Shown here: one piece after another, positions 17,094 to 25,127 of the stretch
Layout of the letters: each line of letters starts with the position of its first letter
Position numbering within the stretch: position 1 is the first letter of the stretch
Assembly: GCF_918698245.1 (NCBI RefSeq)
Contig: NZ_CAKKMS010000007.1
Span: 124,001-188,000 of the forward strand
Reading direction: 5' to 3'
Source: Pedobacter sp. Bi126
GTDB lineage: Bacteria; Bacteroidota; Bacteroidia; Sphingobacteriales; Sphingobacteriaceae
Length of the DNA stretch: 64,000 bases
Made by a program: the position numbers and the translations under genes
The notes under the pieces: model-generated
What the model saw: only the letters and a program-made list of their open reading frames with translations
Database searches by the model: none
Told to the model about the DNA's origin: nothing

Positions 17094-18554
17094 ATGAATA
17101 CTGGCTTACAGCTTTATAATACGCTTTCGCGCAAAAAAGAACTTTTCCAACCCTTAAATGCACCCAATGTTGGGATGTATGTTTGCGGTCCTACTGTTTA
17201 TAGTGATGTGCACTTGGGTAATTGCCGCACGTTTATATCTTTCGATTTAATTTTCAGGTACCTTAAATATGCTGGTTATAAGGTGCGTTATGTACGTAAT
17301 ATTACCGATGCAGGCCACTTAGAGGGCGATAGGGACGAGGGCGACGATAAGTTTGCAAAACGTGCAAAATTAGAGCAGCTTGAGCCAATGGAAATTGTAC
17401 AGAAGTACACTTTAGGTTTCCATGATGTAATGCGCATGTTCAACACGCTGCCGCCAAGTATTGAACCTACCGCTACAGGGCACATTATTGAGCAGATCGA
17501 AATGATTAAAGTAATTATTGCCAACGGTTACGGTTATGAGATTGATGGCAATGTGTACTTTGATGTAGAAAAATATAGCAAGGAATATAATTATACCATT
17601 TTAACCAACCGCAATCTGGAAGATATGCTGAACAATACCCGCGAACTGGGTGGACAGGATGAGAAACGTGGAAGGTTAGACTTTGCGCTTTGGATAAAAG
17701 CGAAACCAGAAACCCTGATGCAATGGCAATCGCCATGGGGCATGGGTTTTCCGGGCTGGCATATCGAATGTTCGGCTATGAGTGCTAAATATTTGGGCGC
17801 TGAGTTTGATATTCATGGTGGTGGAATGGATTTGGCAGCAACACACCATACCAATGAAATTGCACAATCTGAGGCTTGCAGTCATAAACAACCTGCACGT
17901 TATTGGATGCACACCAATATGCTTACCGTAAATGGTACGCGGATGTCTAAATCGGCCGGCAATGGTTTTCTTCCTTTAGAGTTATTTACAGGTGATCACG
18001 CTTTATTGAAAAAAGGCTTTAGCCCGATGACGGTTAAGTTTTTTATGTTGCAGGCACACTACCGCAGTACCTTAGATTTCTCGAATGAAGCTTTAGATGC
18101 TTCGGAAAAAGGATTCCGCCGCTTAATGGCTGCTATTGGTTTGTTAGATAAGTTAACGGTTTCTGAACAGAACGATTTCGATATCGATGCATTGAAAGAG
18201 AAATGCATCCACGCGATGAATGACGATTTTAACAGTCCGATTTTGATTGCCGAACTGTTTGAAGCGGTAAGGATTATCAATACCGTTTACGATGGTAAGG
18301 GCAAAATCTCTGCAGAAGCATTAGAAAAGTTAAAACAACTGGTTAACGATTTCGTATTCGATATATTAGGACTGAAAGATGAAGATGCCGGAGGTAACGA
18401 CTTAAATGGCGTTCTGGATATGGTGATTAACTTAAGAACAGAAGCGAAAGCGAATAAAGATTATGCCACTTCCGATCGTATCCGTATTGGCTTGCAAGAG
18501 TTGGGAATCCAGCTTAAAGACGGCAAAGAGGGAACGACTTGGAGTAAAGCGTAG
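17094..18554 (+). CDS. cysS: Cysteine--tRNA ligase
   Basis: A 486-residue class I aminoacyl-tRNA synthetase that charges tRNA-Cys. The zinc ligand C31 sits in CGPTVY, the HIGH motif appears as HLGN (40-43), and the KMSKS motif as RMSKS followed by AGNG. The zinc-site sequence GWHIECSAMS and the GGMDLAATHHTNEIAQSEA stretch are typical of CysRS. The C-terminal DALR-like domain includes LIAELFEAVRIIN and ends with a short CysRS anticodon-binding tail. It is an essential housekeeping gene, followed closely by the racemase gene (44 bases), which may share its transcript. Confidence 0.97.
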   Translation: MNTGLQLYNTLSRKKELFQPLNAPNVGMYVCGPTVYSDVHLGNCRTFISFDLIFRYLKYAGYKVRYVRNITDAGHLEGDRDEGDDKFAKRAKLEQLEPMEIVQKYTLGFHDVMRMFNTLPPSIEPTATGHIIEQIEMIKVIIANGYGYEIDGNVYFDVEKYSKEYNYTILTNRNLEDMLNNTRELGGQDEKRGRLDFALWIKAKPETLMQWQSPWGMGFPGWHIECSAMSAKYLGAEFDIHGGGMDLAATHHTNEIAQSEACSHKQPARYWMHTNMLTVNGTRMSKSAGNGFLPLELFTGDHALLKKGFSPMTVKFFMLQAHYRSTLDFSNEALDASEKGFRRLMAAIGLLDKLTVSEQNDFDIDALKEKCIHAMNDDFNSPILIAELFEAVRIINTVYDGKGKISAEALEKLKQLVNDFVFDILGLKDEDAGGNDLNGVLDMVINLRTEAKANKDYATSDRIRIGLQELGIQLKDGKEGTTWSKA

Positions 18555-18598
18555 TTAGTCCTGAGTCTGCAGTCTAAAGTCACAAGTCGATTTTAACA

Positions 18599-19279
18599 AT
18601 GAGAAAAATTGGTTTAGTAGGCGGCATTAGCTGGGTATCTACTATAGATTACTACCGTTTTATAAATGAGGGTGTAAATGAGCGTTTGGGTGGGTTAAAT
18701 TTCGCTGAATGTTTAATTTACTCCCTTAATTTTGGCGATGTTCAGAATAAAACCTGGGAAGGATCGTTTGATCTTTTGCTCAATGCTTGCGAAAGTTTAA
18801 AACGAAGTGGAGCAGAAGCAATTGTACTCTGCGCCAATACCGCGCATCTTTTTGCCGATCAGTTACAAGAAAAAACAGCTTTGCCAATTATCCATATCGG
18901 TACCGAAACCGCTAAAGCCATAACTGCTAATGGAATTAAAAATATAGGACTCCTAGGGACCGTATTTACCATGGAAAAAGACTTTTATATAAAAAAGCTC
19001 GAAGACCATGGGTTACGTGTTTTAGTACCATCAAAGAAAGAAACCCGCGATTATATACAGTTTACCCTTAAAGAAGAATTAGGTAGGGGTGTGATATTGG
19101 AAGAAACCAGGACACAATATATCCAGATAATTAATGATCTGATTAAGGAAGGAGCTGAGGGGATAATTCTGGGGTGTACCGAAATTCCCATGCTGATCAG
19201 TCAGGATGATTTTGAGATTCCCGTTTTTGATACTACCAAAATTCATTGCCAGGCGATTGTGGACTATATGCTTTCGTAA
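18599..19279 (+). CDS. Aspartate/glutamate racemase family protein
   Basis: A 226-residue protein of the Asp/Glu/hydantoin racemase superfamily. It starts MRKIGLVGGISWVST, a typical glycine-rich first strand. The two catalytic cysteines are in VLCANTAH and ILGCTEIP. These enzymes invert the alpha-carbon by a two-base mechanism; family members act on aspartate, glutamate or broad amino acids. Substrate is not predicted. Just six bases after its stop begins a fragment of the DUF559 gene, so the region downstream has been rearranged. Confidence 0.88.
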   Translation: MRKIGLVGGISWVSTIDYYRFINEGVNERLGGLNFAECLIYSLNFGDVQNKTWEGSFDLLLNACESLKRSGAEAIVLCANTAHLFADQLQEKTALPIIHIGTETAKAITANGIKNIGLLGTVFTMEKDFYIKKLEDHGLRVLVPSKKETRDYIQFTLKEELGRGVILEETRTQYIQIINDLIKEGAEGIILGCTEIPMLISQDDFEIPVFDTTKIHCQAIVDYMLS

Positions 19280-19284
19280 CTAAC

Positions 19285-19410
19285 AAAGTATTGGGTTTTC
19301 ATATTCTGAGGTTTAGCGATAATGAGGTAATGAATGATATCGAGAATGTAGATAGGACAATTCAGCATTATATTGTAGAATGGGAGCAAGATCATCCCCA
19401 GATCCTTTGA
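19285..19410 (+). pseudogene. Truncated copy of DUF559 gene (last 41 codons)
   Basis: This 126-base stretch translates to a 41-residue peptide plus stop that matches the end of the intact gene at 19712-20101 with only a few changes (A to V, D to N, R to Q). The match starts at KVLGFHILRFS and continues past the stop into the same palindrome-containing flank. There is no start codon. It abuts the racemase stop, suggesting that a duplication or deletion breakpoint lies there. Confidence 0.92.
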
Positions 19411-19711
19411 AATGAAAGATTTTTTGCAGGGTCATCCCCCTGCCCCCTTCAAAGGGGGAGGAATTAATCGTGAAAAAATAAACCCTTTGCATTTTGAGTT
19501 CATCAAGGAATCAGTCGTCTTTGAAAGGGAAAGAGTTAAGTGTAGGAAAATAAGTCTCATAGATTTTTAGGCTCATCAAGAAATCCGTCCCCCTTTGAAG
19601 GGGGCAGGGGGATGAAGACGATCATATTAATTTTAAGATGAATAAAAGCAGAAAATTGTTTGCTATATTCATTTTTCGACTTTTAACTGTTAACAAAAGG
19701 TTTAAGATATC
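19411..19711. repeat. Inverted CCCCCTGCCCCCTTCAAAGGGGG palindromes, left unit
   Basis: Two oppositely oriented copies of a G/C-rich repeat face each other: TCATCCCCCTGCCCCCTTCA at 19431-19460 and its inverse at 19587-19615. A second unit of the same design follows the intact DUF559 gene. The left unit carries about 75 extra bases. The last 95 bases (from about 19617) form the short leader of the DUF559 gene. Confidence 0.85.
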
Positions 19712-20101
19712 ATGGATAACAACCACTATAATTCTAAATTAAAAACTTTTGCTAGAGGCCATCGAAATGATAGTACAAAAGCAGAGATAAGAATGTGGTG
19801 TGAATTGTTGAGGAATAAAAAAATGCTCGGATATTCTTTCTTAAGACAGCGACCGATCGCGAATTATATTGCGGATTTTTTCTCAAAGGATTTAAAGTTG
19901 GTTATCGAGGTTGACGGCCTTAGCCATGAGTGGGAGGGACAATTTGAAAAAGACAAAGCACGAGAAGATATTTTAAAAGCATTGGGTTTTCATATTCTGA
20001 GATTTAGCGATGATGAGGTAATGAACGATATCGAGAATGTAGATAGGACAATTCAGCATTATATTGTAGAATGGGAGCAAGATCATCCCCGGATCCTTTG
20101 A
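19712..20101 (+). CDS. DUF559 (Vsr-like) endonuclease domain protein
   Basis: A 129-residue protein of the DUF559 family, related to Vsr and other PD-(D/E)xK nucleases. Candidate active-site positions are E25 (TKAEIRMW), D55 (ANYIADFF) and the VIEVDG strand with E67 and D69. FLRQRPI preceding the core is also typical. DUF559 proteins are predicted DNA endonucleases with no known role in most genomes. Here the gene is bracketed by G/C-rich palindromes, and its 3' end plus downstream palindrome is duplicated to the left. That suggests that gene and repeats have moved or duplicated together. Family assignment is firm; nuclease activity is inferred. Confidence 0.9.
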   Translation: MDNNHYNSKLKTFARGHRNDSTKAEIRMWCELLRNKKMLGYSFLRQRPIANYIADFFSKDLKLVIEVDGLSHEWEGQFEKDKAREDILKALGFHILRFSDDEVMNDIENVDRTIQHYIVEWEQDHPRIL

Positions 20102-20279
20102 AAGGAAAGATTTTTCGCAGGGTCATCCCCCTGCCCCCTTAAAAAGGGGATGAGTTAATCGTGAAAAAATAAATCCAATGCATTTTGAATTTATCAAGGA
20201 GTCCGTCCCCCTTTGAAGGGGGCAGGGGGATGAGAGAGATAATTACACTACTTCAAACTATTTTCCGTTACATTAAACA
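20102..20279. repeat. Inverted CCCCCTGCCCCCTT palindromes, right unit
   Basis: Directly after the DUF559 stop come two facing copies of the repeat, at 20122-20150 and 20204-20233. They are separated by a spacer nearly identical to that in the left unit (GTTAATCGTGAAAAAATAAA is shared). The unit is 3' to the gene in both copies. Confidence 0.85.
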
Positions 20280-21263
20280 ATGAATAAAAAACTTTTAATA
20301 CTGCCTTTATTCGCTTTAGTTGCACTTCAGGCTTGTAGGAATAAAACAAACCAAAATGCTGATGAAAATGGAGAAAAGACAGCTGCTACTTTAATTTCTC
20401 CTGATTTTAATGCCGATAGTGCTTATGCCTATACCAAAGCTCAGGTAGATTTTGGCCCGAGGATTCCGGGTACCATGGCTCATCAAAAATGTGCCGATTA
20501 TTTAGTGGCTAAACTCAAATCGTTCGGCGCTGATGTAACTGTTCAGGGCGAGAAAACACAAACTTATGATGGCAAAAGCTTTCAGCTGAAAAATATTGTT
20601 GCCGCTTTTAACCCAGGTCAAAAAAAGCGGGTTTTAATTACGGCACACTGGGATGCCCGGCCGTTTTCTGATCAGGATACCGATCCCGCCAATCATGCGA
20701 AACCTTTCGATGCGGCAAATGATGGTGCGAGCGGGGTGGCAGTGATTTTGGAAATGGCACGTCAGATTCAGCAGAAACAGCCAGATGTTGGGGTTGACTT
20801 TGTATTGTGGGATTTGGAAGATTATGGCAAGGCCAATGATGAAACACCCGATGAAACTACATGGTGTTTAGGCTCTCAATACTGGGCTAAAAAAGCAATG
20901 GCAACAGGATATAAAGCTTTGTATGGCATTAATCTCGATATGGTTGGTGGCGGTAGCGCACAGTTTACGCAGGATGAAATCTCTCGTCAAGCTGCTCCAA
21001 ACGTAGTAAACAAGGTTTGGGGCATTGGTAATGAAATTGGTTATGCTTCTTACTTTACGAAAATTCCGAGCGGAAAACTGGTTGATGATCATTTTTGGAT
21101 GAACAAGGCAGGCATTCCTTCTATCGATATTATCCATTATAATGATAACAGTGGTTTTTATATCAATTGGCACACGCAATTGGATAACTTGGCCAATATT
21201 GATAAAAATACGTTGAAGGCCACCGGGCAAACTGTTTTAGAGACCATTTACAGAGAAAAATAA
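20280..21263 (+). CDS. M28 family lipoprotein, glutaminyl-peptide cyclotransferase-like
   Basis: A 327-residue zinc-dependent M28 protein. It is a lipoprotein with lipobox LQAC (C19). Zinc ligands are predicted as D148 (ANDGASG), E180 (WDLEDYG) and H298 (INWHTQ). The layout TAHWDARPF, then ANDGASGVAVILE, then DLEDYG is that of type II glutaminyl cyclases, which convert N-terminal Gln to pyroglutamate. Bacteroidota often encode such an envelope enzyme, thought to act on exported proteins whose signal-peptide cleavage leaves Gln first. Many proteins here do have signal peptides ending in AQ. An aminopeptidase role cannot be excluded. Confidence 0.85.
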   Translation: MNKKLLILPLFALVALQACRNKTNQNADENGEKTAATLISPDFNADSAYAYTKAQVDFGPRIPGTMAHQKCADYLVAKLKSFGADVTVQGEKTQTYDGKSFQLKNIVAAFNPGQKKRVLITAHWDARPFSDQDTDPANHAKPFDAANDGASGVAVILEMARQIQQKQPDVGVDFVLWDLEDYGKANDETPDETTWCLGSQYWAKKAMATGYKALYGINLDMVGGGSAQFTQDEISRQAAPNVVNKVWGIGNEIGYASYFTKIPSGKLVDDHFWMNKAGIPSIDIIHYNDNSGFYINWHTQLDNLANIDKNTLKATGQTVLETIYREK

Positions 21264-21352
21264 GTGGCCTTAATGTGTAATTGTTAATTACTTTTAAGGC
21301 CATACATTAAAGAAAATTTTATATTCGCCAAACAATATTATCTTAATTAATA

Positions 21353-22210
21353 ATGAAACAATTATTTTCAACTGCAATAGCTTCGCTTTTAGCCATAGGT
21401 GCTTTTGCCCAAAAAAGCGACGGAACAACCAAATCTTTAGTAAATGCTGAGAAGGATTTTGCTAAGTCGATTGCCAAAAATGGAGATAAAGAAGCTTTTA
21501 TAGACTATTCAACCACAAGTACTTTAGTGTTCAGACCAAATCCGGTTAATGCCAAAACTTTTTACGCGGGTAAGGCAAATGCTGAAAACGATGTAACCTG
21601 GACTCCAAACCTGGCGAAAGTATCGCGCAGTGGTGATTTAGGTTTTACTACAGGACCATATGAAGTTGGTACTTCAGAGAAAAAATACGGTCAATACTTA
21701 TCGATCTGGAAACCAGAAAATGGCAGATGGAAATTAGCTATTGATTTAGGAACGGAAAGCAATAAACCTTTGGCCAAAGTTACGCCACAGTTTATTGAAC
21801 CTAAAGATCATGTTGCACCAAAGTTCTTAAACGAAAAAGAAATCAAGGCTGGGAAAGAAATTATCTTAACCACCGAGAAAACTTTAAATACTTTGTTAAA
21901 AACGCATGGAATTGCGGCATTTGGAGGTTTTTTGACCAGCGATGCACGTTTGCTTTTCCCAGGCAACGAAGCCATTGATGGAAAAGGAAAGATTATTGCG
22001 TTCTATAACGGAATGATCAGCAAAATTAACTTGAAAACAACAGGCGTAGATAAAGCAATCGGTAGTGATTTGGCTTATACCTATGGTGTTGCTACTATCG
22101 ATTACAAAGCCGATTTACGTGAAAGTTTTAACTATGTTTTCGTTTACGAAAAGGGAGCTGATGCAAGCTGGAATTTAATTGTACAGGCCTTTGTACCAGC
22201 AGAAAGATAA
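21353..22210 (+). CDS. Secreted protein with two NTF2-like (DUF4440-type) domains
   Basis: A 285-residue secreted protein with signal peptide ending AIGAFAQ. Two similar halves follow. The first (about 30-145) has LVNAEKDFAKSIAKNGDKEAFIDY and ends with YLSIWKPENGRWKLAIDLG. The second (about 160-283) has ILTTEKTLNTLLKTHGIAAF and ends SFNYVFVYEKG...WNLIVQ. Each half reads as a cone-shaped SnoaL/NTF2-like domain of the DUF4440 kind. No catalytic residues are evident; a ligand-binding or stress-related role is possible but unproven. It is followed by a clear terminator. Confidence 0.72.
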   Translation: MKQLFSTAIASLLAIGAFAQKSDGTTKSLVNAEKDFAKSIAKNGDKEAFIDYSTTSTLVFRPNPVNAKTFYAGKANAENDVTWTPNLAKVSRSGDLGFTTGPYEVGTSEKKYGQYLSIWKPENGRWKLAIDLGTESNKPLAKVTPQFIEPKDHVAPKFLNEKEIKAGKEIILTTEKTLNTLLKTHGIAAFGGFLTSDARLLFPGNEAIDGKGKIIAFYNGMISKINLKTTGVDKAIGSDLAYTYGVATIDYKADLRESFNYVFVYEKGADASWNLIVQAFVPAER

Positions 22211-22230
22211 ATAAAAAATGTGAATTAAAG

Positions 22231-22262
22231 AGGGCTATCGATAAAAAGAAGCCCTTTTTTTA
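22231..22262 (+). terminator. Terminator of the NTF2-like gene
   Basis: Stem AGGGCT / AGCCCT with a 13-base A-rich loop, followed by seven or more T. It lies 20 bases after the stop codon. Confidence 0.8.
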
Positions 22263-22401
22263 TTCTATAATTTTGCCTTTACCTGCAGTTAGGTTGGCTC
22301 AATGCTTATACTTCGGTAGAACATTGATAACTTTCCTTTTCAAGTTGTTTATTAAAGTTGTCAACGCACAAATAAAACTACCCATTTTACGTTTAAAATT
22401 C

Positions 22402-23286
22402 ATGCATAAAAAATTACTTTTACTCTCCACGCTCATTTTATTTTTCTTAAACGTTTCTGCCCAAAAGAAGAAATTCGATGTACAGGGCAAAGCCGGTGCA
22501 CGTGGTATTATGCCCGAAAATACCATTGAAGGGATGTTAAAAGCGATCGATTTAGGCGTTACCACTTTAGAAATGGATGCCGTGATTTCGAAAGATAAAC
22601 AAGTGGTGCTTTCGCAAGAGCCTTACTTTAACAACGAGATTTCTTTACAACCCAACGGTAAGCCGATTACACTAAAAGACCAAAAGAATTATAACATCTA
22701 CAAGATGGATTATGAGGAGGTTAAAAAGTTTGATGTAGGCAGCAAAGTCCATAACCGCTTTCCCGGGCAGATGAAGTTTAAAGCTTACAAACCGCTGCTT
22801 TCTGAAACAATAGATGCGGTTGAGGCTTATGTTAAAGCACACAAGCTCGCCAAACCTGTATATAGCATCGAAACGAAAACGATTAAAAAAGGAGATAACG
22901 AATTTCATCCCGAACCTGCAGAATTTGTAGAGCTGATTATGGATGTAATTAATTCGAAAAAACTTGCCAAAAGAGTCATTATCGAATCTTTTGATATGCG
23001 TACGCTGCAATACCTGCACGAGAAATATCCAAAAGTACAAACCTCATTATTGATTGATGAAAAGGAACCCTTTGAAGATTATATCGAGAAATTAGGGTTT
23101 AAACCGACTATTTACAGCCCCTACTCGGTTTTGGTTGGTAAAGGTTTGGTAGACCGTTGCCATGAAATGGGTATTAAAATTATCCCTTGGACGGTGAATA
23201 CGGTAAAGGAAGTGAATTATTTTATGAGCCTTGGGGTAGACGGCATCATTACCGATTTTCCAAACATTATGGGCCAGCTCAAATAA
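22402..23286 (+). CDS. GDPD-family protein, probable catalytically inactive homologue
   Basis: A 294-residue secreted protein (signal peptide 1-20, ending VSA-Q) with the TIM barrel of glycerophosphodiester phosphodiesterases. Metal-binding acids look intact: E39 (MPENT), E57 and D59 (LEMDA) and E157 (SIETK). The end PWTVNTVKE ... GVDGIITDFP is also canonical. Both catalytic histidines are missing, however: the usual HRG is KAG (30-32) and the usual SHEP or SHDP is SQEP (Q72). It may be a pseudoenzyme, a binding protein, or have altered chemistry. I chose ATG 22402 because it gives a good signal peptide; longer readings start in non-coding DNA. Confidence 0.85.
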   Translation: MHKKLLLLSTLILFFLNVSAQKKKFDVQGKAGARGIMPENTIEGMLKAIDLGVTTLEMDAVISKDKQVVLSQEPYFNNEISLQPNGKPITLKDQKNYNIYKMDYEEVKKFDVGSKVHNRFPGQMKFKAYKPLLSETIDAVEAYVKAHKLAKPVYSIETKTIKKGDNEFHPEPAEFVELIMDVINSKKLAKRVIIESFDMRTLQYLHEKYPKVQTSLLIDEKEPFEDYIEKLGFKPTIYSPYSVLVGKGLVDRCHEMGIKIIPWTVNTVKEVNYFMSLGVDGIITDFPNIMGQLK

Positions 23287-23298
23287 TTAATATCAGCG

Positions 23299-23341
23299 GC
23301 ATAAAAAAGCATCCTAATGTAATGGGTACGCTTTTTTATGC
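23299..23341 (+). terminator. Terminator of the GDPD-like gene
   Basis: A 12-bp perfect stem (GCATAAAAAAGC / GCTTTTTTATGC) sits 12 bases after the stop, with T-run on its right arm. Confidence 0.8.
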
Positions 23342-23351
23342 TTTAACCTAT

Positions 23352-23413
23352 CGGTTGGTGTCTCACCGACCGAAATGAACATAGGAACAAGCTGGTTGGT
23401 GTGACACCAACCA
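23352..23413. repeat. GGTTGGTGTCTCACCAACC-type palindrome pair
   Basis: GGTTGGTGTCTCACCGACC at about 23353-23371 and GGTTGGTGTGACACCAACC at about 23394-23412 are two copies of a short palindrome. A third copy lies at about 63191-63210, after the bactofilin gene. All three sit just after gene ends. Confidence 0.75.
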
Positions 23414-23447
23414 GTAGATTTAACATAAATAGCAAGAAAATAGATGG

Positions 23448-23494
23448 GCATAAAAAAAGCGTTCAGATTTTAAATCCGAACGCTTTTTTTATGC
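23448..23494. terminator. Bidirectional-looking terminator
   Basis: A 17-bp perfect stem (GCATAAAAAAAGCGTTC and its complement) with a 13-base loop. It lies 19 bases past the stop of the small minus-strand gene and has T-runs on both strands, so it can serve either direction. Confidence 0.85.
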
Positions 23495-23512
23495 TTTTAT
23501 AACTGGAAAATC

Positions 23513-23701
23513 CTAGTGGTGTGCTTCTGGTTTTTCGTGCGCTGCTTCAGTTTTTTCATGATGAGCAGGTGCTTCTTCGTGGTTAAAGATTGGTCTGGTG
23601 AAATAAACAACCAATAATAAAACCAGAATCCATGCCGTTAATGGTAAAGCCCAAATGCCTTTTGTTTGCTGAACCGGTGCGTGTGAATCGTGAGCTGACA
23701 T
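23513..23701 (-). CDS. Small His-rich single-pass membrane protein, hypothetical
   Basis: A 62-residue protein with one transmembrane helix (about residues 18-36, WALPLTAWILVLLLVVYFT). The short N-terminus holds MSAHDSHAP, and the C-terminal tail is rich in His, Glu and Ala (eight His in 22 residues). The His-rich tail could bind metal. I do not recognise a named family. It has an ATG, its own strong terminator, and non-coding DNA on both sides, which supports it as a real gene. Function is unknown. Confidence 0.7.
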   Translation of the reverse strand: MSAHDSHAPVQQTKGIWALPLTAWILVLLLVVYFTRPIFNHEEAPAHHEKTEAAHEKPEAHH

Positions 23702-23841
23702 ATCGAATATTTTTGATTTAAAGATTTATGCTTTGTAATTGTGCGGTAAAGATAGTAACAAAATTAAAATAACAAGGGCAATTCGGTGAATTGTATTATA
23801 AGATTAATCGGCCAGTTAAAAAGGATAAAAGGCAATGCCTT

Positions 23842-24363
23842 TTATCCTTGTAAATCGTAAATCATTGCTTTTGTGCTGTTCATTTTGCTTTTAATGCGGT
23901 TTTGGTGCTCCTGTAAAGTGCTTTGCTCATCCTGAACGGCATTAAACAGTTCTGCTTTTTTGAAATAATTTGCCGCTTCTGCGAAATTTTGCTGTTGCTC
24001 GGCATGTAGGCCCAAACATTCGTAAATGTGTGCTTCGCAAACACCAGGTACAAGTAAAGCCTTTTCTGCAACCTGTTTCACCAATTTGTGCATTTTAAGC
24101 GTAATCACAAGTTCCAGATAGGGTTTATAAACCTCTGGGAAATCGGCATCTAGCTCAATGCATCGTTTGTAATAATAACCTGCAGTTTTATAATCTTTAA
24201 AATGATGCTGATAAATGTCGCCCAACTGAAAATAAGCTCTTGCATAATCAGGGTCGAAAACAATAATTTCATTAAAATACTGAAGTGCCTTAGGTAATTC
24301 GCCCCAGTGCAGTTCTTCAATGGCCTGTAGATACTTTTCTTCTACAGTGGTATAAATGTCCAT
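23842..24363 (-). CDS. Tetratricopeptide repeat protein
   Basis: A 173-residue soluble protein that is almost wholly helical. TPR-type motifs are visible at about 15-48 (HWGELPKALQYFNEIIVFDPDY), 49-82 (ARAYFQLGDIYQHHFKDY) and about 105-150 (AHIYECLGLHAEQQQNFAEAANYFKKAE). There is no signal peptide. TPR proteins act as docking scaffolds; the partner is unknown. It appears monocistronic. Confidence 0.85.
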   Translation of the reverse strand: MDIYTTVEEKYLQAIEELHWGELPKALQYFNEIIVFDPDYARAYFQLGDIYQHHFKDYKTAGYYYKRCIELDADFPEVYKPYLELVITLKMHKLVKQVAEKALLVPGVCEAHIYECLGLHAEQQQNFAEAANYFKKAELFNAVQDEQSTLQEHQNRIKSKMNSTKAMIYDLQG

Positions 24364-24623
24364 AACGGATATAATTAATTTTGATAAGCGGTTAAATGCT
24401 TAGCAAATGCGTAATAAATTGATTTTTAAATGTGGGTTTTGTTTGTTGAAACTTAAAACCGCGTTAAGGGTTGGGAAGGAAATTTAAACCAATACCCAAG
24501 CCCTTTATGCCACAAGACGGGCTAAAGCTTAATTGTTGGATATGTAGTTGACGTAGCATTTCTGTAAATTTTGATGCAAAGATATTTATTTTCAGTGAAT
24601 TGCAAATTTTAAAATAAAGTTTT

Positions 24624-25127
24624 CTAATGGATTACGTGTGCGAGATAGATGATGCAATAACTCAGTAAACAAAATGCACTATTATAATTTAACGAATGGA
24701 ACAGATTTTTTAACCGTTGCTGCGTATCGATAATTTTAGCCGCTATAAACCAAAAAAACAAGGAGACGCCAATATCGAAAAAGTCGAAATGGCCATTGGT
24801 GATATGGAATAATTGAAATAATTCGAGTACTATAACGAATAAAAGTGGAATGAAAACACAATTGAGGCGTTTTTTGAAAAGATCAAAATAAAATTCTTTT
24901 GAGGTTAAGGTGATGCAGAAAACCCATAAACCCTCAGGAAGTGAATAGATCAGGTATTCGTTTAGTGGCAAGCTTGCTGTGACAGCCTGTTTCAAGCTTT
25001 GGTAGGTTTTGAAAGAGATCAACTGAATGATAATCTGATTCACCAGGGTTTTATCAGTCCTGTAAAATACATATATGAACAAGCTGATTATCAAGGCAAA
25101 GAAAATATACCAATAGTGCTTTTTCAA
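24624..25127 (-). CDS. VanZ-like membrane protein, hypothetical
   Basis: A 167-residue protein with four or five hydrophobic helices. SLPEGLWVFCITL and VLELFQLFHITNGHFDFFDIG recall the E..Q.(F)......G.FD..D pattern of VanZ-like proteins, but the match is loose. The start is TTG at 25127, overlapping the upstream methyltransferase stop (TTGA); no ATG in frame precedes the first helix. Translational coupling with the methyltransferase suggests a joint role, perhaps at the membrane. Function is not known. Confidence 0.65.
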   Translation of the reverse strand: MKKHYWYIFFALIISLFIYVFYRTDKTLVNQIIIQLISFKTYQSLKQAVTASLPLNEYLIYSLPEGLWVFCITLTSKEFYFDLFKKRLNCVFIPLLFVIVLELFQLFHITNGHFDFFDIGVSLFFWFIAAKIIDTQQRLKNLFHSLNYNSAFCLLSYCIIYLAHVIH

